DNA from: Mycobacterium sp. SMC-4
Lineage (GTDB): Bacteria > Actinomycetota > Actinomycetes > Mycobacteriales > Mycobacteriaceae
DNA length: 64,000 bases
NCBI RefSeq assembly: GCF_025263265.1
Contig: NZ_CP079869.1
Location: forward strand, 5,270,001 to 5,334,000
Reading direction: 5' to 3'
Shown here: positions 8,492 through 16,487 of the stretch, one piece after another
Position numbering within the stretch: the stretch's first letter is position 1
Layout: every line of letters begins with the position of its first letter
Notes under the pieces: generated by a model
The model's input: the letters and a program-made list of their open reading frames with translations, nothing else
Told to the model about the DNA's origin: nothing
Databases searched by the model: none
Translations under genes and position numbers: made by a program

Positions 8492-9127
8492 ATGCCCACT
8501 CAGACGTACCTGCACGCCGGGAATCTCTTCGACACTGACATCAAGCACGATGTTTCCGGGGCACGAACAGCATTCGCCGCAGGCCGTCCAGTGATCATCA
8601 TCGACACCGTCGCCGGTGGAGAGACCGTCGCCGACGTGTGCATTGCTGCTGAGGAACTAGATGTGGCCAAGGCAGCGTTCCTCGTCGAACACACCTGCGG
8701 AATCCTTTCTGCCACTGTCGATGTAGCCACCTCGGACCGACTGGATCTCCCCTTGCTTCGCCCCGACCTGCGGCGCGAAGCGGGCCGCTTCTGTGTGGCT
8801 GTCGACGCGCGTGGCGACTCGACGGGAATATCCGCACGGGCCCGAGCTGAGACGATATCTCGGCTCGCCGACCCGGCCGCATCGGCGGGGGACTTCTCCA
8901 GGCCCGGTCATGTGATCCCGGTGCTCACTGGCGGATTGTTCGCGCTGAGCCGATGGAGCCGATACGACGCTGCGGCCGAGCTCAGCCGCAGCGTCGGTCG
9001 CAGTGGTGTCGTGGCCGTCGCGTCGCTCGTCGACGGTCTAGTAGGCGCCACTGGTGATTACATCGATCAGTTCGCCTCCTGGCACCGGTTCCCCGTGATC
9101 GCTGCTTCTGCATTCAAAAGGTTCTGA
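8492..9127 (+). CDS. RibB-like protein with lost active site
   Basis: 211 residues, ATG with AAGGAG nine bases upstream. The whole length resembles 3,4-dihydroxy-2-butanone 4-phosphate synthase: RPVIIID (32-38), FLVEHTCGILSATV (63-76), FCVAVDARGDSTGIS (100-114), RPGHVIPV (137-144), and a C-terminal GVVAVASLVD. The catalytic parts are changed. The acidic loop DDEDRENEGD of E. coli RibB is replaced by DTVAGGETVAD, the His of GGHTEA by Arg157 in SRYDA, AADR by ARAR, and the Glu of LCEL is gone. So metal binding and normal DHBP synthesis are unlikely. It lies between LysR and a symporter/flavin monooxygenase block. It may be a regulator, flavin-precursor binder or enzyme of new specificity. Confidence 0.72.
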   Translation: MPTQTYLHAGNLFDTDIKHDVSGARTAFAAGRPVIIIDTVAGGETVADVCIAAEELDVAKAAFLVEHTCGILSATVDVATSDRLDLPLLRPDLRREAGRFCVAVDARGDSTGISARARAETISRLADPAASAGDFSRPGHVIPVLTGGLFALSRWSRYDAAAELSRSVGRSGVVAVASLVDGLVGATGDYIDQFASWHRFPVIAASAFKRF

Positions 9128-9181
9128 TCACAACGCGTTTCAGTCCCCAAACCCCCAGATACTGCAACAGGAGAGTGCAAC

Positions 9182-10684
9182 GTGTTCAGTCCTTCCGACC
9201 TCCCACCGGGCTTGGGCGTCGTGCTCATGGTCGGCTTGGGAGCTCTACTGCTCGGCATAGCCCTGACCGTCAAGACCATGGTCAAGAACACCCACGACTT
9301 CGTCATCGCCAACCGTCGCATCGGCTTCGGCTTCGGCGTCGGATCGGTGATAGCGGTGTGGACTTGGTCTATGGCCGTGATGATGTCCTCGGCTCAAGCC
9401 TTCAGCTTCGGAACGTCCGGGCTGATCTGGTTTGTTGTGCCCAATGGCCTGGCAGTAATGGTTATGGTGTACTTCGCCTCGCGACTACGACGGCAGATGC
9501 CGGCCGGCTACACGATCGTCGAATTCATCCGAGAACGATTCCAGAACAGGCCTGCTACGACTGTGATGCTGGTCGCGATGCTGCTCGGACTGATCGCCGA
9601 AATCTTCATCAACCTCTTTGGGGTAGTGCTGGTGATGAGTGTCGTCTTCGAGCTGAACACCACGTTGGTCTTGATTGTCGCGCTCACCACAGTCACCGTG
9701 TACTCCTACTTCGGCGGTCTCTGGACCTCAGCGATCACCGCGACGGTCAATACCTTGCTCATCACCGTTCCGGCGGCACTGGTGGTGCTCTACGTGCTGC
9801 AGAAGGTCGGTGGTCCCGCAGTGGTGTTCGATCGCGTTGCCGCAGCCGGCCCCCATACCCTCGAACCGTTCGATGGACAGGCCGCCGCCGCGTTCGGCAT
9901 CTCCTTGGCTCTGGGCCTGCTGGCCTCGACGATGGCTGACCAGACCTTCTGGCAGAAGGCCTGGGCCATGAAACCGTCCTCGATGGGCAGAACATTTCTG
10001 TGGGCCGGGATCTGGTTCTACCCGATCCCTCTGGTGATGGGACTTCTAGGCCTCATCGGCCTTGGATTCGGCGTCAGCTCAGCAGATCTCGGCGATGTCG
10101 GACCAGGAGGGATCGGCCCGTACGTCGTGAGTCACCTGGGGTTGCCGGTCATTCTCGTAGCGCTATACGTCCTGATAATCCTCAACGCGTGTTACTCGTC
10201 GATCGACGGCGCATTTGCCGCGTTGTCATCGATCGTGGCCGTCGACATCCTCAAGCGCGCACGAGTCGAATTCTCTCCAAAGACGCTTTTCCGTGCGACC
10301 AAAGGTTCGATCATCGTCGCCGGTGTGATCGGCGGAATCGTGGTCAGTTCCGGAATCGACTACGTCGAACTCGTCACGACTGTCTTCTTCCTCAAAGCCG
10401 CGTTGATCGTCCCGCTTGCGCTGTCGATCTTTTGGTCACGGATGACTTCCACGGCGTTCGTCACAAGCCTTGTGCTGGCGATCGGTATCGGGTATCCGGT
10501 GCGTGAGATCGTCGGTGAGCTGCCAGGAATCGTCACGTTGGAGGCCGTTTCGCTGATCACCGCCGTCGGTGTGAGTCTGCTGTCTCGAAAACGGTTCGAC
10601 TACACGACTCTGCACGCTCGTGGTGCCGGGTTGAACGCCCCCGTCGGGGAGACACTCGGCGCCGAACAGGAGGTACTCCGGTGA
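9182..10684 (+). CDS. Sodium:solute symporter (SSS family)
   Basis: 500 residues, GTG start with AGGAG ten bases upstream. About 13 hydrophobic segments are seen. SSS features include IGFGFGVGSVIAVWTWSMAVMMS in the first membrane helices and the conserved TMADQTFWQKAWAMK near residue 245. The family moves urea, proline, pantothenate, sugars or carboxylates with sodium; this sequence is nearest in feel to the DUR3/urea-like branch, but the substrate is not fixed. Its stop overlaps the next small membrane gene (GTGA), so the two are translationally coupled. It probably imports the substrate of the monooxygenase encoded downstream. Confidence 0.85.
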   Translation: MFSPSDLPPGLGVVLMVGLGALLLGIALTVKTMVKNTHDFVIANRRIGFGFGVGSVIAVWTWSMAVMMSSAQAFSFGTSGLIWFVVPNGLAVMVMVYFASRLRRQMPAGYTIVEFIRERFQNRPATTVMLVAMLLGLIAEIFINLFGVVLVMSVVFELNTTLVLIVALTTVTVYSYFGGLWTSAITATVNTLLITVPAALVVLYVLQKVGGPAVVFDRVAAAGPHTLEPFDGQAAAAFGISLALGLLASTMADQTFWQKAWAMKPSSMGRTFLWAGIWFYPIPLVMGLLGLIGLGFGVSSADLGDVGPGGIGPYVVSHLGLPVILVALYVLIILNACYSSIDGAFAALSSIVAVDILKRARVEFSPKTLFRATKGSIIVAGVIGGIVVSSGIDYVELVTTVFFLKAALIVPLALSIFWSRMTSTAFVTSLVLAIGIGYPVREIVGELPGIVTLEAVSLITAVGVSLLSRKRFDYTTLHARGAGLNAPVGETLGAEQEVLR

Positions 10685-11022
10685 GTTTGTTCTGGATCGT
10701 GACCGTGATCGCAGTTGTAGTGGCGGTCGCCTACCTGACGTTCGGCGTGCGCGCCTTCGCTCGGGTCCGCCGCGACATCCTGCATGCAGCAGCGACCAGA
10801 CAAACAGAAGATGTCGCCGAACTTCCCGACGCGATACACCGAGGTTTCGTCTGGAAAGCGTTCGGCGGTGTTATCGGATCGGTTGCAGTGATCGTGCTTC
10901 TCAGCGTGAACGGTGTCTTCTGGTACCTCCCCATCTTCCTCGCCATCGGCTCAGCTGTCGCGGTCATCACCGCCTTCATCATCGACGAACGCGGCAACGC
11001 ATCAACGAGTTCCGCACTCTGA
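10681..11022 (+). CDS. Small membrane protein coupled to the symporter
   Basis: 113 residues with three hydrophobic segments (WIVTVIAVVVAVAYLTFG at the start, then VIGSVAVIVLLSVNG and LPIFLAIGSAVAVITAFI) separated by a charged loop. The GTG start overlaps the stop of the symporter gene by four bases. No family was recognised. The tight coupling suggests a small partner or assembly subunit of the symporter, as seen for some SSS transporters, but this is inference. An alternative is an unrelated membrane peptide of the operon. Confidence 0.7.
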   Translation: MSLFWIVTVIAVVVAVAYLTFGVRAFARVRRDILHAAATRQTEDVAELPDAIHRGFVWKAFGGVIGSVAVIVLLSVNGVFWYLPIFLAIGSAVAVITAFIIDERGNASTSSAL

Positions 11023-11041
11023 CGAGACTGTGAAAGGAAAA

Positions 11042-12361
11042 ATGTCCAAGAGAAAAGCACACCTGCTGGGTTTCGTCCAGCACGGGGTCATGAACCATGC
11101 GTCGACGATGTGGGCACATCCGCGGGACAAGGTGGGTTATCACTGGTCGCGTCCGGAGTTCTGGCGCGATCTGGGACGCACGATGGAGCGCGGACTGTTC
11201 GACGCGATGTTCATCGCCGATGAGCTGGCTCCCTACACCACTTACAAGGGCAGCTCCGACCCCGTGGTCAAGTACGCCGGTCAGTGTCCGGTCCACGAAC
11301 CGGCGACCCTGGTCCCGATCATCGGCGCGTTCACCAAACACCTCGGCATCGGCATCACCTTGTCCACATCCTTTGTGCCGCCGTACATGATGGCCCGGCA
11401 CCTGTCCACGCTCGACCACCTGACCAACGGCCGGGTGGGCTGGAACATCGTCACCTCGTACTCCAAGAGCGAGTTCCAGGCGATGGGTAAGCAGAACCTG
11501 ACGCCCCGGGACAAACGCTATGAGGTGGTCGAGGAGTACATGGCACTGCTCTACCAGCTATGGGACTCCTGGGATGACGACGCCATCGTCTACGACCGGG
11601 ACACCGGGGTCTTCGCCGACCCCGCCAAGGTCCGCGAAGTCGACTTCCAGGGCGAGTTCTTCCAATCCAAGGGCCGCCACTTCGTCGCCCCCTCACCACA
11701 GAAACGACCCGTGCTCTGGCAAGCCGGATCCTCCGAACAGGGCCGCGACTTCGCCTCCAAGCACGCCGAATCAGTCTTCGGGATCTTCCCCACACCCAAG
11801 AGCATGCGCGCCTACGCCGACGACATCCGCACCCGCGCCGACAACCACGGCCGCGACCCCGAATCGGTCAAACTGATCTACGGCCTGCAAACCGTGATCG
11901 ACCGCGACAAATCCCGCGCCAACGACCGCTACGCCGAGTTCGTCGAAAAGGTCCAGATCGAAAGCGCACTGGGAATCCTCTCAGGGCACACCGGCTTCGA
12001 CTTCTCCACCCTCGGCCTCGACGACAACGTCGTCGACGCCGACGTCCAAGGCATCCGTGGCCTGTTCGACGCCATCCTGGAAGCCAAGGACGGCGCCCCC
12101 GTCACCGTCCGCGAAGCCGCCCAGATCTACGGCGTCTCCATGGGCGCACCCGTCGCGGTCGGCACCCCAGCCGACGTCGCCGACCAGATGGAGCAATACC
12201 TCGACGACGGCGGCGCCAACGGCTTCATGATGCTGGCCACCGACACCCCGGGCTGCTTCACCGACATGACCGAACTACTGGTCCCCGAACTGCAACGCCG
12301 CGGCCGCTTCCGCACCCGCTACCCCGGCACCACCCTGCGACAAAGCCTGCAAGAGTACTGA
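11042..12361 (+). CDS. LLM-class flavin monooxygenase (NtaA/SnaA/DszA family)
   Basis: 439 residues, ATG with GAAAGGAAAA upstream. Members use reduced FMN from a separate reductase and oxygen to oxidise sulfur, nitrogen or heterocyclic compounds. Family hallmarks: AHLLGFVQHGVMNHASTMW at the start, NGRVGWNIVTSYSKSE (about 132-147), YEVVEEYMALLYQLWDSWDDDA, KGRHFVAPSPQKRPVLWQAGSSEQGRDFAS (positions about 205-235, key residues QAG and GR), and C-terminal FRTRYPGTTLR. It looks like DszA along the whole length. No flavin reductase lies in this window. The codon use becomes strongly GC-rich again, unlike the preceding genes. Riboflavin lyase is in this superfamily, which is noteworthy next to a RibB-like gene, but the substrate is unknown. 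Confidence 0.85.
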   Translation: MSKRKAHLLGFVQHGVMNHASTMWAHPRDKVGYHWSRPEFWRDLGRTMERGLFDAMFIADELAPYTTYKGSSDPVVKYAGQCPVHEPATLVPIIGAFTKHLGIGITLSTSFVPPYMMARHLSTLDHLTNGRVGWNIVTSYSKSEFQAMGKQNLTPRDKRYEVVEEYMALLYQLWDSWDDDAIVYDRDTGVFADPAKVREVDFQGEFFQSKGRHFVAPSPQKRPVLWQAGSSEQGRDFASKHAESVFGIFPTPKSMRAYADDIRTRADNHGRDPESVKLIYGLQTVIDRDKSRANDRYAEFVEKVQIESALGILSGHTGFDFSTLGLDDNVVDADVQGIRGLFDAILEAKDGAPVTVREAAQIYGVSMGAPVAVGTPADVADQMEQYLDDGGANGFMMLATDTPGCFTDMTELLVPELQRRGRFRTRYPGTTLRQSLQEY

Positions 12362-12378
12362 GCACCTAGCACAACCGC

Positions 12379-12412
12379 ACCGACGGTCGGGGGTTCCGAC
12401 TCGACCGTCGGT
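12379..12412 (+). terminator. Hairpin after the monooxygenase gene
   Basis: ACCGACGGTCG (12379-12389) pairs perfectly with CGACCGTCGGT (12402-12412) over a 12-base loop, 17 bases after the stop codon. A short T-containing run (TTCTGTGT) follows. It probably ends the LysR-block transcript and separates it from the TDT transporter. Confidence 0.65.
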
Positions 12413-12476
12413 TCTGTGTGGCGCTGGCGCCCACTGAAAGCCACTGCCGCGATGATACTTTCGAGATGAGGTCGAC

Positions 12477-13637
12477 GTGTTCATACGCAACCCCGTGCGT
12501 ACCGAAAATGTGAACGCCGTCGTCGGGGGCCAGACCGTGCGTGCACCGCAGCCACGCGTGTCATCGCTCACCCGCTTCTTCTGCCACGTCTCGCCCAGCC
12601 TCTTCGCCTCCGTGATGGGCACAGGTATCGTCGCCGCGCTCGCAGTCCGTTTCGAGGAGTTCTGGCCGGCCTTCCGTGGATTTGGAACAGCCGTCTGGTT
12701 GCTCGCGGGACTTTGGCTGCTGATCCTGTCACTAGCTCTGGCCGGCCATTGGATCCTGCACCGTTGCGAAGCTGTGTCGATCGGACGCAACGCGGCGGTT
12801 CTGCCGTTCTACGGCACGGTGCCGATGGCGATCCTCACGGTCGGCGCGGGCACGCTCCTCTACGGCGACGCAGTATTCGGCCCCGCCGCCTGCTGGATCG
12901 CTGGCCTCCTGTGGACGCTGGGGACTTTGCTGGGGATCGCCACCGCTATCGGCGTTCCTGTGATAGCGGTGCTGTCCGCCCATCCCGCAGAAGACTTCAC
13001 CCTGCCCTGCTGGATGCTGCCTGTGGTCCCTCCCATGGTCTCGGCAGCCACCGGCGCCGGCCTGCTCGAGCACATCGACTCTCCGCACCTGAGGCTCGCC
13101 ATGCTCACGTTGTGTTATGGCCTGTTTGGAATGGCGTTGATCCTCGCGCTCTTGACGCTGGCCATGATCTACAACCGTTTGATGCGCATCGGCGCCCCGG
13201 CTGCCACAGCTTTACCAACAATCTGGATCCCACTAGGTGTCATCGGGCAGTCCATAGCTGCAGCGAATCTACTCGGCGTCCAGGAAATTTCCCTGAACGT
13301 TGCGGGCAGCGTCACATCGGCAGTGTTACAGACCGTGGGTATCGGATTCGGAGTGGTGATGTTAGGTTTCACGCTCTTTTGGATTCTCTTCGCCGCGGCA
13401 CTGACCGCCCAAGCGACCGTGATACAGGCACCATTTTCGCTGAGTTGGTGGAGCGTGGTGTTTCCCATCGGCGCTGTCACACTCGGACTTTCTGCATTGG
13501 CTGAAGCAGCCAATTTTCCTGTTCTCCAGTTTCTTTCGCTTGGTCTCTATGTGACGCTGGTCGTGATCTGGCTAGCGGTCGCCTCCCGATCCGTCGCCGG
13601 ACGTCACATGGCCTGGTGGCGCACTCAGAACGCGTAA
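12477..13637 (+). CDS. TDT-family (TehA/SLAC1-like) transporter
   Basis: 386 residues with about ten hydrophobic segments, in the tellurite-resistance/dicarboxylate transporter fold. The N-terminal hallmark is HVSPSLFASVMGTGIVAALA (about residues 37-56), and later FGVVMLGFTLFWILFA. Members export or import small anions such as malate, sulfite or nitrate. GTG start with only a weak site upstream. Base composition is somewhat lower than the core genes. It closes the accessory block. If the monooxygenase releases sulfite, a sulfite exporter of this family would fit, but that is a guess. Confidence 0.78.
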   Translation: MFIRNPVRTENVNAVVGGQTVRAPQPRVSSLTRFFCHVSPSLFASVMGTGIVAALAVRFEEFWPAFRGFGTAVWLLAGLWLLILSLALAGHWILHRCEAVSIGRNAAVLPFYGTVPMAILTVGAGTLLYGDAVFGPAACWIAGLLWTLGTLLGIATAIGVPVIAVLSAHPAEDFTLPCWMLPVVPPMVSAATGAGLLEHIDSPHLRLAMLTLCYGLFGMALILALLTLAMIYNRLMRIGAPAATALPTIWIPLGVIGQSIAAANLLGVQEISLNVAGSVTSAVLQTVGIGFGVVMLGFTLFWILFAAALTAQATVIQAPFSLSWWSVVFPIGAVTLGLSALAEAANFPVLQFLSLGLYVTLVVIWLAVASRSVAGRHMAWWRTQNA

Positions 13638-14443
13638 CGATGGAATTGCGCAATCGTGCGCATCAGCGGTACCCGGTTCAGCACCACCGCCAGCCGCCGG
13701 TACCGGGGCGGGGCCGCGGCGAAAACAGTCCGCTCGAACACCGGAACCCACTGCAGCAGAAGAAGTTTCGGCACGGAATCAAGGATATCAGCGGGGCGGT
13801 CGATTCCCCAGGACAGTGTTGCTCCCGAGCGACGTACCACCGAGTTGGCCCACTGCGTGGTGATCCCGAGCCGGCTGAACGCGTCGAATTGTATTTCGCC
13901 GCTGGGGAATCGCTGCACCACGCTGCGCAGCAACCGCAGCCCGTCATCGCGGGTCAGGTACATGCTCAGCCCTTCGGCCAGCACCAGTGTCGGCCGGTCC
14001 GCGGGTACCCGGTCGAGCAGGCCCGGGTCGGTCACCGATGCGGCGATGACGTGGTTGCCTGCTGTGGCCGGATACAGCTTCTGTCGCAACTCGGCGACTT
14101 CGGGGAAGTCGACATCGAACCAGTCGACACCCTGTCGGGGTTGGGTACGCCAGAACCGGCTGTCCAGCCCACACCCCAGGTGAACGACGACGGCTTCGGG
14201 GTGCGCGGCCAGGAACTGCCGGGTCCAGCCGTCGAAGTGGGCCGACCGCAGCGTGACCGACGGCGAGTTGCGCTGGGTCATCGTGGTGGCAGCCCAGTCG
14301 TAGTCGATGCGGTCGACCACCTCGACGGCCCAGGTGTCGTGCAGGATCGAGGTCGGCGCTTCGGCGTCGAGCGCCTTGGCGTACAGCGTCGCGAGCATGG
14401 TCACCGGGGCGCCGTGCAGGTCCACGCGTACTTTTTCGGTCAT
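13625..14443 (-). CDS. Leucine-carboxyl-methyltransferase-type SAM methyltransferase
   Basis: 272 residues. The SAM site is VVHLGCGLDSRFWR (about 86-99), with DWFDVDFPEVAELR as the acidic loop; this is the LCM/TcmP (polyketide O-methyltransferase) branch, abundant in mycobacteria. It contains TLVLAEGLSMYLT, the conserved post-II motif. Its ATG overlaps the stop of the epimerase gene by four bases (ATGA), so it is the third gene of the operon. Its 3' end overlaps the TDT gene by 13 bases, convergently. The likely role is methylation of a lipid or polyketide hydroxyl or carboxyl; the substrate is unknown. Confidence 0.82.
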   Translation of the reverse strand: MTEKVRVDLHGAPVTMLATLYAKALDAEAPTSILHDTWAVEVVDRIDYDWAATTMTQRNSPSVTLRSAHFDGWTRQFLAAHPEAVVVHLGCGLDSRFWRTQPRQGVDWFDVDFPEVAELRQKLYPATAGNHVIAASVTDPGLLDRVPADRPTLVLAEGLSMYLTRDDGLRLLRSVVQRFPSGEIQFDAFSRLGITTQWANSVVRRSGATLSWGIDRPADILDSVPKLLLLQWVPVFERTVFAAAPPRYRRLAVVLNRVPLMRTIAQFHRYAF

Positions 14444-15453
14444 CTGGCCCGCTCACGGCGGGATGCCCGCAGGTCCGCCCAGAAGCGGGCCGCCTGGCCG
14501 ATGGCCTCCTCGACAGGAGCGGGGCGCCAACCTAATTCAGAGCGAGCCTTGCTGCAGTCGACCGGCGCTTCGGCGCGCATCAGCCGCAAAGATCCCAGCG
14601 ACAACCGTTCGTCGGTACCTTTGATCCGGCCGCGCAGACTCCCGACGGCCGCCATAGCCCATGACACCGGCAACGGGATCGTCCGCTTCGGCGGCGACAC
14701 GCCTGCCGCCCGCGCGGCGATGCGTACCACCTCGGCGTTGGAGATCATCTTCTCCGAGACCAGATAACGCTCACCGACGCGCCCGCTGTCGGCGGCCAGC
14801 AGCATGGCCCGCGCGGCGTCCTCGATACCGACTGCTTCGAGTTCGATGCCACCCATCACGAACGGAAGCTTGCCGAAGGCCGCGCCCGCGATGATTGCAC
14901 CGTGGGGGGTGCGGCCCCAGTCGCCGGAGCCGTAGGTGGTCGACACGCACATCGCGACAGCCGGGAGCGCGCGCCGCTGCGCGTACTCCAGCACCAGCGT
15001 CTCGGCCTGCACCCGCGAGCGCACGTATGGCGTCAATCTGCGGGCGTTGATGACGTCGGCTTCGGTGGCGATATGCCCGCGTTTGCGTCCGACGGTGACA
15101 TAACTGCTGGTGTAGACGAATTTCTTGAGGCCGACCGCCACCTCGGGCTCGGTGGCGATCTCACAGACGTGACGGGTGCCTTCGACGTTGGTGCGAAACA
15201 GCGGAGCCGGGTCCCGCAACCAGCCGCGGGTGTCGACGACGCAGTAGTAGATCACCTCGGCGCCGGTCATTGCCTCACGCAGCACGTCGTCGGTGAAAAT
15301 GTCGCCGGTGTAGCGGGTGACCGAGAGGTCGTCGATGCCGACGGTGTTGGCGCCCGAACGCACCATCACCCGCACATCGTGGCCGGCGGCGACCAGTTGC
15401 CGGGTCACGTGGCTGCCCAGAAATCCGTTGGCGCCGATCACCAGCGACGTCAT
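14440..15453 (-). CDS. NAD-dependent epimerase/dehydratase (Rv0139-like)
   Basis: 337 residues, extended short-chain dehydrogenase. The N-terminal NAD-binding motif is VIGANGFLGSHVTRQL; Asp/Arg residues after it (RVMVRSGA) fit NADP or NAD use. The active-site part is weak for Tyr-x3-Lys: TSSYVTVG and YVRSRVQAE are seen, so the second motif is YVRSR rather than YxxxK, a possible loss of the standard lysine. The family includes 3-beta-HSD-like and dihydroflavonol reductase-like enzymes. ATG overlaps the upstream stop by one base (TGATG). It is the middle gene of a three-gene operon matching M. tuberculosis Rv0138-Rv0139 by memory. Confidence 0.8.
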   Translation of the reverse strand: MTSLVIGANGFLGSHVTRQLVAAGHDVRVMVRSGANTVGIDDLSVTRYTGDIFTDDVLREAMTGAEVIYYCVVDTRGWLRDPAPLFRTNVEGTRHVCEIATEPEVAVGLKKFVYTSSYVTVGRKRGHIATEADVINARRLTPYVRSRVQAETLVLEYAQRRALPAVAMCVSTTYGSGDWGRTPHGAIIAGAAFGKLPFVMGGIELEAVGIEDAARAMLLAADSGRVGERYLVSEKMISNAEVVRIAARAAGVSPPKRTIPLPVSWAMAAVGSLRGRIKGTDERLSLGSLRLMRAEAPVDCSKARSELGWRPAPVEEAIGQAARFWADLRASRRERAR

Positions 15454-15956
15454 CACTGCCGCCCGTACTTGGCCAGCCACGCGGCAGCCTCGTCGGTCAG
15501 CGTGCCGCACTCCTCGGCCTTTCTGCACCACTTGACCGTCGCGGCGACAAAGCGCAGCGGGTTGTAGACGTCCTCCTGACGCGACCACCGCCCCTCGCCG
15601 GCGTAGGTCAGGATCGAGAGGTTGGTGGCACTGATGACGGTGCCGTCGCCGGGGTCGCGCATCGGGTTGTCCAGTTCGCAGATGATGCGCCCGGTCGCCT
15701 CGTCGACCACATGCCACAACGACGGAAACGCGGTCATGTAGCTACCTGGGAAGGTCTCCATCGTCTGCCAGATCCAAGGCCGCACCTCCTCACGTCCGCG
15801 CATGGTTCCGGCGGCGTGCTCGATGTAGAGCACGTCGTCGGTGTACTGGTCGACCCAGGGGTCCCAGTCACGCGTGCGCGCTGCCCGGTCGACGGTCGCC
15901 TCGAACGCGGCGAAGGCATCGAGGAGTTCGGCGCGGGTGAAAGTGTTGGCCGTCAC
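15453..15956 (-). CDS. SnoaL-like (NTF2 fold) protein (Rv0138-like)
   Basis: 167 residues, GTG start. An NTF2/SnoaL-type alpha-beta cone is indicated by the N-terminal helices (LLDAFAAFEATVDRAARTRDW), DPWVDQYTDDVLYIEHAAGTMRG and the strands around IICELDNPMRDP. Such proteins act as isomerases, cyclases or dehydratases, or bind small ligands. It is the first gene of the operon with the epimerase and methyltransferase; overlap with the epimerase start is one base. The open frame goes on upstream of the GTG, but that part is out of frame with any family member and overlaps the exported-protein gene, so the GTG is preferred. Confidence 0.78.
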   Translation of the reverse strand: MTANTFTRAELLDAFAAFEATVDRAARTRDWDPWVDQYTDDVLYIEHAAGTMRGREEVRPWIWQTMETFPGSYMTAFPSLWHVVDEATGRIICELDNPMRDPGDGTVISATNLSILTYAGEGRWSRQEDVYNPLRFVAATVKWCRKAEECGTLTDEAAAWLAKYGRQ

Positions 15957-16000
15957 AGCTGAAAATAGAACACGTTGCAGCTCGGCTTGTCGAGGGTGGC

Positions 16001-16408
16001 TCAGGTCGCGCTGTGCACCGTGCGGGAACCCAGGGGATGCTGCAGGGGTACGTCGATCGCACCGACCAAGGCGATGAGGATGCAGGCACGATCGACGGCA
16101 TGCGGCATCGTTCCGCTGTGCAGGGTGACGACGACGTCGTCGGCGGTCTCCTCGACAGTCGCGGTCGCGCCGAAACACTCCGGCGTCCCGCTGGTGAAGT
16201 AGAGCCGCACCGACCGATCGTCGGGCACCCGGCTATAGGCCTGCGGGCGCGTCGGATACGCGTTGAGGATCGCGGGCTCGTCGACGAACACCGTCACCGC
16301 AGGATCGGGCGGGACCTCCGGGACCGGGACCGGGCCCGGTGTCTGCGCGGCGGCGGGTGCCGCGCACATGCCGATGAGGACCGCGACGATCAGCACAGCA
16401 CTGCGCAT
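16001..16408 (-). CDS. Exported protein, unknown function
   Basis: 135 residues. A signal peptide is clear: MRSAVLIVAVLIGMCAAPAAAQ, cleaved after AAA. The mature part is a Pro-rich linker (PGPVPVPEVPPDP) and about 95 residues with beta character and two Cys (PECFG and RACIL) that could form a disulfide in the periplasm. No family was recognised. A TAGTCT box ends 6 bases before the ATG, which fits a leaderless mRNA. It is divergent from msrA. Confidence 0.75.
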   Translation of the reverse strand: MRSAVLIVAVLIGMCAAPAAAQTPGPVPVPEVPPDPAVTVFVDEPAILNAYPTRPQAYSRVPDDRSVRLYFTSGTPECFGATATVEETADDVVVTLHSGTMPHAVDRACILIALVGAIDVPLQHPLGSRTVHSAT

Positions 16409-16414
16409 GGACCC

Positions 16415-16420
16415 AGACTA
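16415..16420 (-). promoter_or_regulatory. -10 box for exported-protein gene
   Basis: TAGTCT on the leftward strand, 6 bases before the ATG at 16408; there is no ribosome site. This predicts a leaderless transcript. Confidence 0.5.
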
Positions 16421-16474
16421 GCCCGAGGGGATGAACTCCGATGCGAGCCCGGTTCTACCGACGCCTACCGACGG

Positions 16475-16480
16475 TAGCCT
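16475..16480 (+). promoter_or_regulatory. -10 box upstream of msrA micro-ORF
   Basis: TAGCCT followed by 7 bases and a GTG at 16488, which opens an 11-codon reading frame. This spacing is that of a leaderless transcript starting at the GTG. Confidence 0.45.
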
Positions 16481-16487
16481 GGCGGTA

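Noticed and set aside
8492..9127. Functional ribB gene
   Set aside because: Fold matches, but the metal ligands and catalytic acids are absent.
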